This document shows positions 55,770 through 64,000 of a stretch of DNA of 64,000 bases, one piece after another. The DNA lies in NCBI GenBank assembly GCA_026122225.1, contig JANEZZ010000468.1, forward strand, positions 1,513,001-1,577,000, written 5' to 3'. The position numbers and the translations under genes were made by a program. Positions within the stretch are counted from its first letter, which is position 1, and every line of letters begins with the position of its first letter. The DNA comes from Heloderma charlesbogerti. Taxonomy: Eukaryota; Chordata; Lepidosauria; Squamata; Helodermatidae. The notes below the pieces were generated by a model. That model was not told the DNA's origin. It was given only the letters and a program-made list of their open reading frames with translations, and ran no database searches.

Positions 55770-58345
55770 CCTCATATTCCCCTGCTTAGTTCTCAGTACT
55801 CTCAACTTCTTTTATCCCTTTGTGCATGTTAAAAATGCAGACATGTACACTGCCAGTTTATTTTATTTATTTATTTATTAATTCTTAATTAAATTTATAT
55901 TCCACCTTTCCACTAAAAATACTGCTGATCTTCTTTCAATATGCTTTACTCCCTTCCAAAAATAAATGGCCAATTTTTTAGGTATTAATTGTCAAAGAAA
56001 AGCCTGACTCACATAAATTGCAGTTCTTGGGGTTGGCTGAGTAGAATTTCCAGTCCACTCACATTCCACTCAGTTTTTTTCTTCCTTCCCTGCCTGATAT
56101 GTATTGTGACTGAGCAGAACATTCTCTTTGCTTGCATTCTGCTCAGCCTTTCTCTACTGCCCTATCATAGAACTTGGGATGGACATATCTGTCAGTTTTG
56201 CTTTCTTTCACATTCAAGTTGTCTAAGTTCTTTCCAGCCTATTTATGAAGAAATTATCAATTTTTGTCACATTATTAAAAAATGAAACAAATGAAATTCT
56301 CATCCATCCCTACCCAGAACCTGCTCACCAGAGCAGAGTAGTCAGAGGATTTCATTACTTCCCATTTACACAAGTCTTTAAATCCTGCTGTAAGTTACCT
56401 CTCTGAACAATTCCCCAGAAGTTGAACAGCTGCCATTAGAACGCCATAGGATTGTGCCCTAAGGGCCAAACAGTGGTGCAGCTAGGTAATTTTAGACCCT
56501 GGACTTAATGCTCTTATTGGGCCCTCCTTTAGACAGCCATGTTTATTACACAACTAACATTTCTGTTCTCCCGTCACCCAACTTCCATTCCATGCCTTAC
56601 AACTGCCTCCATATTCCTGATATGTTAAAAGAACAGTCTGCTGCCAACCCTGATTTAAAAAACAAAAAAACTCTGAGCATGTGCAGCTTTGCATTTTAAA
56701 CACGCTTGAATGAAACAGACATTAATTAAAAGCTGAACTTGTAAATAGGTGCTTGATAATGTAACTTTGATTCATTTGTAATAGGAACATTATGTTATAA
56801 TATTCCAGGATATTGTATATCTAGATTTTTGTAGATCTAACGATGAACTTTTAGTGAGCACTGATGGTGAGAAAAGTTTTCTGTAGGTTGCACGTCTATA
56901 CACATTTACCTGGGAGTAAGTCCTATTGAACTCCATGGGACTTACTTCCCAATAGATGCACATAGGAGAGCCCCGTTAATGACTTCTGATGTCTGGTGGC
57001 TACCAGCTGCTAGACATTCCACCTGTTTGGATAAGAACTGAAAGGAAACAATTTGGCAAGTTGGAATATAGCCAAAGGGAACAGAATAAGAATTTTACAG
57101 TTGGCTCCAAAAAAGCAACTGGGGCGGGGGCTCTAAGGAGTGCATGTTCACTCTGGGGGCACTGGTGCAGCTTTAAAGACTAGCGCTGTCGGTCTGAGTG
57201 CTTGTCTGGTCTCTATGCTCAGCCAGAATATTTGTAAATAAACAGATAAAAAATGCTATATGCTCCAGTACTCACAAATAAAATGAGCCTGGCATTCCCT
57301 ACCACTCAAGGAAGTAGGAGAGTGCAAAAAACTCTTTCACCTAAAATATGCACACTTTAAATAATAAATTTCAACATGTAAATGATTTTTAAAAAACTAA
57401 TATTGAAGAAGGTGGGATTCTTGACCAATTCAGGTATAACTTTTTCCTTTAGATCTAAAAGAAATCCTGAAAGGGAGGCCTTAGAAAGGCCTCCCGGGGG
57501 TTAACTCCCCCCCCCCTTCTTCTGCTCTTCATTTTCCTCCAGGAGAGATTTCATGCCAGGCTGAATAAAGTAAATAATATATTACAAAAGACTGCAGTGT
57601 AGTATATTAGATACCACAGCACTATTACAGGGCGTCTGTCAGCACCAATCACCATGACTGATGACTTATCAGAAGCAGGCCTGACGTTCCCAAATGAGCT
57701 GTTTTGATAGAGATGTCATTTTTTAAAAAAGGCCTTCTTAACATAAAAAGAAACCCAGATATAAACCTGGATGTAAATGGAAAACAGCTGTCACCTTTGC
57801 ATTACCTATTTATAGGGTACCACTAGGCACCAAAACAATTTGATGTTTTAAAACTAAGGAAATGAAAAGCAACTGAATATCCCAGAGGAAAAGCTCTGTT
57901 AGGATACTCTCCAGGATCAGAAAAAGATGGCACCTAGAGGTATAATGCACCAATATATCTCTGAATCTATTGTCTTTTACTTCAGTCCTAGCTTCTTCTT
58001 TTTTTAAAGTACATCTCTAGCTGTGAAAGGTATAGACCAAATGCGCAACATGAGAAACAAAGTAGAGATATCAGGCGTCTGAGCTTGAAGAGACATCAGT
58101 ACAATACTCAAGAGAAGTGCCAACAGTTTCAGGGCTTCTAGAATGCTGAGGTCCATGCAGGGCTGGAGGTTAAGGCCAGGAGGTGCACCACCCTCCCTGG
58201 AACATGGATTCACCACACATAATTTCTTTTTTACCAATTCCACATCTGCCCACCCAGACTTCTTTAAAGTATGAATTGGCATCTTATATTTAAAGAATGA
58301 GAGTTTGGCTTTAGAACAGGAATATTGCTGGTTCTAATCATCTGC
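55770..58345. other. Unassigned with MITE halves
   Basis: A LINE/SINE-like TTTATTTATTTATTA tail is at 55860-55880 (minus). A hAT left end CAGTGGTGCAGCTAGG starts at 56471 without a partner. GGGAGTAAGTCCTATTGAAC facing GGGACTTACTTCCCAATAGA (56912-56960) is a short palindromic MITE. The rest is unassigned. Confidence 0.45.
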
Positions 58346-58354
58346 ATCAGCATA

Positions 58355-58587
58355 ATCTGCCTCTTGCTCTGGTCCAGACAATGGTGGTGGTAAGACGTAC
58401 TAGATGCCACTGCCTATTTGCTCACTGGCTCTCTGCATCTCGAGCAAGCAAGTGGTAGAAATTATGAGAAAGGATGAGGAACCAGAGCAGCAGGTGACAC
58501 CGCAGCTGAGAAGGTAGACTCACTGAGGGAGGGGGCCCACTGAGGGTGTCTTACTCAGGGGCCCTCAACAACCTGGAGCCAGCACTG
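58355..58587. mobile_element. hAT element, truncated relative of 53610-53970
   Basis: CTGCCTCTTGCTCTGGTCCA, CTCACTGGCTCTCTGCATCT, CGAGCAAGCAAGTGGTAG and the end CTGGAGCCAGCACTG parallel the 53.6-kb copy. The left end is missing. Confidence 0.65.
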
Positions 58588-58649
58588 CATGGTGCCCTCC
58601 CCTAAAAAAAAAATGTATTTGAAGCTTCACTTGTAAATGTGGCAGCTAG

Positions 58650-58915
58650 GGTGACCATGTGTCCTACTTTACAGAGGACAGTGTTCTGTTTGAAGGGCTA
58701 CCCAGTCCAAGTCCCACTTAAAGATAAAGAGCCATAATAAGGGAGAACAGGGGCCTTGAAGTTGACCGTCTACAGTTAGCACCAGGACAGGAGACTGAGC
58801 AGGCACACCAGTCACCTAGTCACAATCTTCCTTACTAAGTTGAGATACACTGTATTTCTATTTAAATTATAATAATAATCTCTAAATTTATATCTAGACA
58901 TATAAATTAGCTGGC
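58650..58915 (-). mobile_element. MITE of the TAGGGTGGCCAT family, inverted copy
   Basis: Starts CTAGGGTGACCATGTGTCCT at the plus-strand left. The following text is the reverse complement of the right half of 51057-51437 (TGAAGGGCTACCCAGTCCAA, AAGTTGACCGTCTACAGTTA). It ends in AT-rich sequence near 58915 with no clear second end. Confidence 0.65.
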
Positions 58916-58929
58916 ATAGGCAAAGGGCC

Positions 58930-61620
58930 TGATACTGGGGCCTTAAAGGGGAATGGAAAGCCCCCCCCCCTTCTGTTGTTTTGGGGCCTACTGCCAGTGG
59001 AAATAGTACTGGTGGTAGATTTATGCCCACAGAATATCTGAGGCGATTAGGACTGTGGCTGACTGCAAAGGAATAGCCTTCATTCCTAGGTATCTGCAGA
59101 GGAAATTACATTGGTATGCAAAAGCCATCTGGATTGTCCAGGAATTAATTCCCACATCTTACCACCTAAAAATTGTATGAACAATTGGGCCAAAGTATTT
59201 ACGCAACAGGATTGCTTGCTGGCATATTCCATTACTTTCCATGTTTAATTTACACCTCATCTTGTTCCTGCTGTGTTCTTGTCCTTGATTTGTCCTCCCC
59301 CTGCCACCCGGATTCCCTTTCCATTCTTTGTTCTCTCTTTCTTCTACGTTGGCTCTGATCTTCTGGTTTCTGTGGCTTAGCTTTGTGATCCTGATTAAAA
59401 ACTATCCCTTTGTGTTGGTGCAATTCTGTTTGCCAGGTGACTGGGCATAATTACCTGCATTTGACCTTAGTTTAACTCTCAGCAATGCTGGTTCTTTTCC
59501 TGACCACCTGTGCTAAAGGGAGGGAAAGGTGCTTGCTAATCTGCATATGACAAATCATTTAATTTACTCATTAAATTTTAAAACTTTAATTTATTCCAGT
59601 ATAAAACAGCCTACTGTCTATATCTAGGCCAAATGACAAAACAAACAAACAAACAAACTAGCCAGGTGGCAACTGCGCCTATTTCCCAAATGATAGAGCT
59701 GCTCTAGTAACATTTATGCCTGTCCTGGGGCACTATTACAGTGGATTCATTAATGCTTGTAAAATGCTCTGAGATCCTCAGGGATGGAAGGACCCTGCAT
59801 TATTATGATCCTCTGTGCCCTCCTCCCCCAACTGATTGCTCCTATAAATGAACGAATTAATTAGGTAAAGTAATACTCTGATATTTCACTGCCCCTCTAG
59901 AGGGAAAGCTGGCCAAGTTCTTGAATATTAGAATGTTACCAAAAAAAACAACAAAAAACAACAAACCCAATAGGGTAATTAACAGCTATTTCCATGCAAC
60001 CAACTTCCATTTTTCACTTTGAGGTACGGAGCAGCAATAGCCTACTTACTTTAAAAAGCCCATTTGCAGACCCAGGACAATGGCTAGATACAGCAGGCAC
60101 CATGGACATAATCTAGGGTAGAGAGAGAATTAATCCCATATAGAGCTTTCAGAGATGAGGGCATGACACAAAGCTACAGAAACCACAAAGGCAGACTCTG
60201 CTGGAAAATAACCATATTCCTTAGCTAGCTGTGCTTGAACTGATTTGATTATCATGGAGGGTGGAAGATCAGTTTGTTTCAGCATGTAATGGCATACATA
60301 TACAGCAAATCAGGGCATCCAGAGGTGGCTGGCTTTTTAAATGGAAGTGGATACGCTTTCCACATGGAAGTTCACCAGGCAACTGACTAAGTATTCAGCA
60401 GATGCACCAGAGCAACGATGCCCTGTGTTTCATCTGGAGTGGAGTGGAGTGGAGTGAAGTGGTTGTCTATTACTTGATAGACAAAGGCCATTCTGCAGAC
60501 AGCACTCTGTCTCTAGTGCATGTCAGATCTGCCAAATATCAAGGATAGGTCTTGGAACGTACCAAGACAAATCCTTCCACAATGCTGAATGCTGTTGATC
60601 ACATATATCTGCTTTAAGAGTGCAACACAAACTCATAAGGTAGCTGCTATGATTATTACTCCTGGTCTGTAATCATCTCTCTGGCAGCTATGGGAGGCTT
60701 TGTTGAAAGGTAATTGCCATACAGGGGAGATGGGGTGTGTGTCAGTGCACATGGGGAGGGTTCAAAGTTATGCAGATCATTGCCCTCTTTTGCCTTCTTT
60801 TTGGGTGATACATTTCCTGTTTCTTGGAAATTCGTCAGTGGCCCAGTGGCCACCCTATTTCCCTCCCCTCCAAAAATCATCCCCACACTTCAACTGAGGC
60901 TTTTAAAAAGCTTCCATTGACACCAGTGGAAACTTTTTTAAAAGCCGCATTTCTGCAGGGCAGGTGGGGCAGCCATGGGCTGGCCAAGGAGGCCTGGCAT
61001 GCTGCATCTGGCCAATGGCCTGAGGGTTCCCCACCCATGCTCTAGTCCCTGTCTTCTTTGCCAAGTGCAACCTTAAGGAGCCGAATGAGATTGTGTCTGG
61101 GGAAGGGAATGCTGCTCTGTAGTTTGGGAATTTGCTCATCTCAGCAAATGATCACACATGATACGCAGGGTCTGTCCTGAGTCTTCAAGATGTTCGTTAT
61201 TTGCTTTCTGGAGTTCTCTCCCTGTTAAGCAGCCCTATTACTTCAGGTGGTCAAAATACCTGTAGGACTGTTGTGTTCCATTAGTTGACATTAAGTATAA
61301 AGTGATGGGGAACCTGCTTGGCTAGTCGGCTTGACAGAACGAACACAGAGATATTAGTCTGTGCACAATGCCTACATCTCCTGTCAAATCCTGTGTTAGC
61401 CCACATGCTCAGGGTTGTTGGCCCAGTACCTTTATTACCTTGGTCTTATATAAGATAGGGGTATAGCATGCTATCTGGAGGAACTCATAAGGGTCAAAGT
61501 GCACTTACACCAAAGAGCCTGTAATGCCGTGAAATTAATTTGGTGACTCACGGAAGAAAAATAGGGGTAAACTCTACAGAGGCACAGGCCAATCTTCACT
61601 GGATGAAAGTGACCTCCTTT
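58930..61620. other. Unassigned non-coding sequence
   Basis: (CAAA)n at 59637-59658 and (GGAGT)n at 60437-60462 are the only repeats noted. Overlapping frames at 60656-61139 have no motif. Confidence 0.4.
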
Positions 61621-61628
61621 CACTTGGT

Positions 61629-62067
61629 TAGGGATGTACAAGAAATTTGTTTCAGTATGTTTTTGATCAGGGTTTACCCAGTTCGCAACTTCTGGACCGA
61701 ACACAGACTCAGACGCAATCTGCGGTTGAAGTCCATACATTTCCGAGCTTGCAATGTGATTCATCCCCCCCCCCAAATGTGCTCAACAGCATGCATACAT
61801 TAGAAAAATATACATGAAAGAATGTGTAGTTTTTAAAAATGCACACAAATATGCATTAATCAATGGGAGAAGAATGCGGACATTGCAAAGATGTGTAAAA
61901 TTGGTGTGTTCATTTGGAAAAATATGCACAGAAATATGCACAGATCTTTATGTGAAAAGAAGAAAACAAAGCTTGCAATCAGATATGGACTTAAGTTGAA
62001 ATGAGTCTCAAGATGGAATTTGACGAACTTCGGCAAGCTTGAGTTTTGCTGATTTGCACGTTCCCTA
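61629..62067. mobile_element. TAGGGATGT-family element
   Basis: Left end TAGGGATGTACAAG, right end CACGTTCCCTA. Interior ATGCACACAAATATGCATTA text and TTTACCCAGTTCG segment as in its relatives. No target duplication readable. Confidence 0.6.
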
Positions 62068-62069
62068 AG

Positions 62070-63225
62070 CATGGCCCACAAATTACCATAAAGCCCAGTG
62101 GTGGCTTAGCCTTTTCAGGGGGAGGGGGGAGGGAAGCATTATTAAAATTCATACACAGCAAAAATTCATGAAAATATATGTCATGAAAAAAACACTACTT
62201 TTTAATTTGATGTAAGAGCCAAACTAGATGCTACCCTAAATGTATAGTTGCCACTGAAAATGGTGGTCATGTATCTAGGTCCACTTCCTGCTCCATGACC
62301 CCAATTAAATGGCTGCTGGTGGCAAAGACAGATAACTGCGGACCATGACTGAATGACAATGACATGAGGTAAGCTCTATTAGACGTCATAGAAGGGGAAG
62401 GGGAAATAGATATGTGGCCACCATTTTCTGTGGCAGTGACATTGCCCCACCCCAAATTAACAGTTGCTGATGGCAGAGGTGGGGAAATGTGGAACTCTGT
62501 GATATGTTCCACATTTCTAGTAAATTTACTAGATGTTAATGAGGGGGAGGAAAGTACTAGCCATGTGACTGGCATTTTCAACCGTGGCCACATGTTTAGA
62601 GTAACATCTAATTTGGGCCTCAATCAGAGAAGAAAATAATTAGCTGAAATGAATTGTTCGAGATGCTTTCTTTTAATTGTAGCTTTTAGTCAAGACTGTG
62701 TTTTCTTCTTCGTTCTACTTTCTCCCACAATGTTGTATGTGAAGATTTCCCCTACTAGATTGGTTCCACCCACACAGGTTCTGAAGGAAAGTTCCCAGTC
62801 TCTTTGGGGTTTTCTAGCACATTATTTCCTGGAGGAAAAAACATCCAGCACAGCCAAACCCATTTTAGAGCAATTTTGTGCTTCATAATGATTCACCGAG
62901 ACAAAGATTATTATTGTTTAAAATGTTGATGCTGTATTCCCTGTAGGCAACCAAGTGTATGTTTCTATGGAAACGACAGAAAACATCGTGTCTGGTCTTT
63001 AATTCGACACTCAGGCTCCTGTCACCTGGACCCTTCCTGAACACATGTGCTGAGTCACACGTATGGCAACGATGGCAGGTTGAGCATGCAGCCAAGAGAC
63101 GAATCAGAATGACAGTGAGCATATGACGCAGGCAGGAAGAGTGACAGTAGGAATGAGAGGGAGTGCTTAGGAGAAAGAAAACTCCATTCACAAAGACAGG
63201 TTTTCCTGTTCAAATGTTTTAGAGA
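62070..63225. other. Unassigned sequence
   Basis: No recognised gene, RNA or repeat. Confidence 0.4.
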
Positions 63226-63237
63226 AAGGCTCTAAAG

Positions 63238-63627
63238 CTGGGGTGGGCAACATCTGGAGGTCTAGGGGCCATTTTTGCCCCAAGGCCACTGCCACAGGTC
63301 ACATTCCACAGGGTACCACACAGTTTACAAGGTGCCACCCCAAAAAGAAAAAAAAGGCACAAGGCCCTTCAGAGCATTGCAGTGGCTAAATTTAGCTTTT
63401 TTGCAAGCTAAATTTTACCCTTTGGGTGCTCCAAAATAGCTACGTAGTGCCAACAGGGCCCAATTTAGCTTGCAAACTTGCTAAGTTTGGCTGTTTGGGT
63501 GCTCCGTAGCCACCATGGATGCCATTTTATTTTTAACAAAATGTTTTACAATTTTGGGGAGGAACCAGGGGTGGTGGTGGTGGCAAGGGACACATCTGGC
63601 CCATGGGCCATGCATTGCCCACCCTTC
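63238..63627. mobile_element. hAT element (CTGGGGTGGGCAAC ends)
   Basis: Begins CTGGGGTGGGCAACATCTGG and ends with the complement ATTGCCCACCCTTC. Flanks CTCTAAAG (63230-63237) and CTCTTAAG (63628-63635) match at 7 of 8, the 8-bp hAT duplication. About 390 bp, non-coding. Confidence 0.75.
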
Positions 63628-63798
63628 CTCTTAAGGGGTAGGATACCTCCCCTCCCAAGAGCCACAATCCTGCTGGGGAAATCCATCAGGGTCCACATGC
63701 CAGTGGTTGGTGGGGCCAGAGCCAAAAGTGGATGAAGCCAGAGCCACCCACATTCTCTATTTTATTCTTTCACACATATGCCCACACACTCATCTATT

Positions 63799-63800
<2 letters not shown>

Positions 63801-63838
<38 letters not shown>
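63801..63838. repeat. (CA)n microsatellite
   Basis: About 19 CA units, followed by pyrimidine-rich sequence with CCATCCATCCATCC near 63890. Confidence 0.95.
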
Positions 63839-64000
63839 ATTCATTCATACCACTCTCTCTTTCTTCCCCCCTTTTCTCTCTTTCACCCCCCCATCCATCC
63901 ATCCTATTCTCTCTCTCCTTTGCTGACTACTGAGCCACTAACAACTGAGCCACTGACAACTTTAATACAGGAGATGGTGTAATCTTCATCAGACAGCAAT

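Overview
This window looks like non-coding nuclear DNA from a squamate reptile (lizard or snake). The repeat mix supports this: two BovB (RTE-clade) LINEs, young L2 and CR1 LINEs, an L1 fragment, tRNA-derived SINEs, one MIR, and many hAT-type foldback elements lie in AT-rich sequence with vertebrate microsatellites. I found no operons, no bacterial features and no complete host gene. The only unexplained stretch that reads like host coding sequence is a short, unrecognised minus-strand open frame at 5611-5850. The species call is an inference from repeat content.

Layout. 0-1.8 kb: foldback elements. 1834-5055: a near full-length BovB (minus) bounded by a perfect 12-bp target duplication. 5-10 kb: an orphan open frame, several MITEs, and a 782-bp hAT-type element with an alternating palindrome array and a perfect 8-bp duplication. 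10.2-14.7 kb: a nested stack, in which a CR1-like LINE 3' end is interrupted first by a hAT-type element carrying a 66-bp piece of L2, then by a near full-length L2 with two tandem promoter-like monomers. 14.7-28.9 kb: mostly unassigned sequence with scattered L2 tails, MITEs, a candidate LTR, a MIR, a large TG/TA/CA microsatellite, and a SINE split by a MITE. 28.96-30.4 kb: a second, 5'-truncated L2. 34.3-37.4 kb: two arrays of one tandem-repeat family in opposite orientations. 37.9-40.3 kb: a CR1. 41.4-44.2 kb: a second, 5'-truncated BovB. 45.0-45.6 kb: an L1 3' fragment with a 10-bp duplication. 46-64 kb: further L2 tails, hAT elements and unassigned DNA.

All LINE reading frames are broken by stops or frameshifts, so no element in the window looks autonomously active as read. 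The relationships that matter are the order of insertion (nesting), shared lesions between copies, and sequence exchange between unrelated transposon classes. Coordinates of old repeats are approximate unless a duplication or terminal repeat fixes them.
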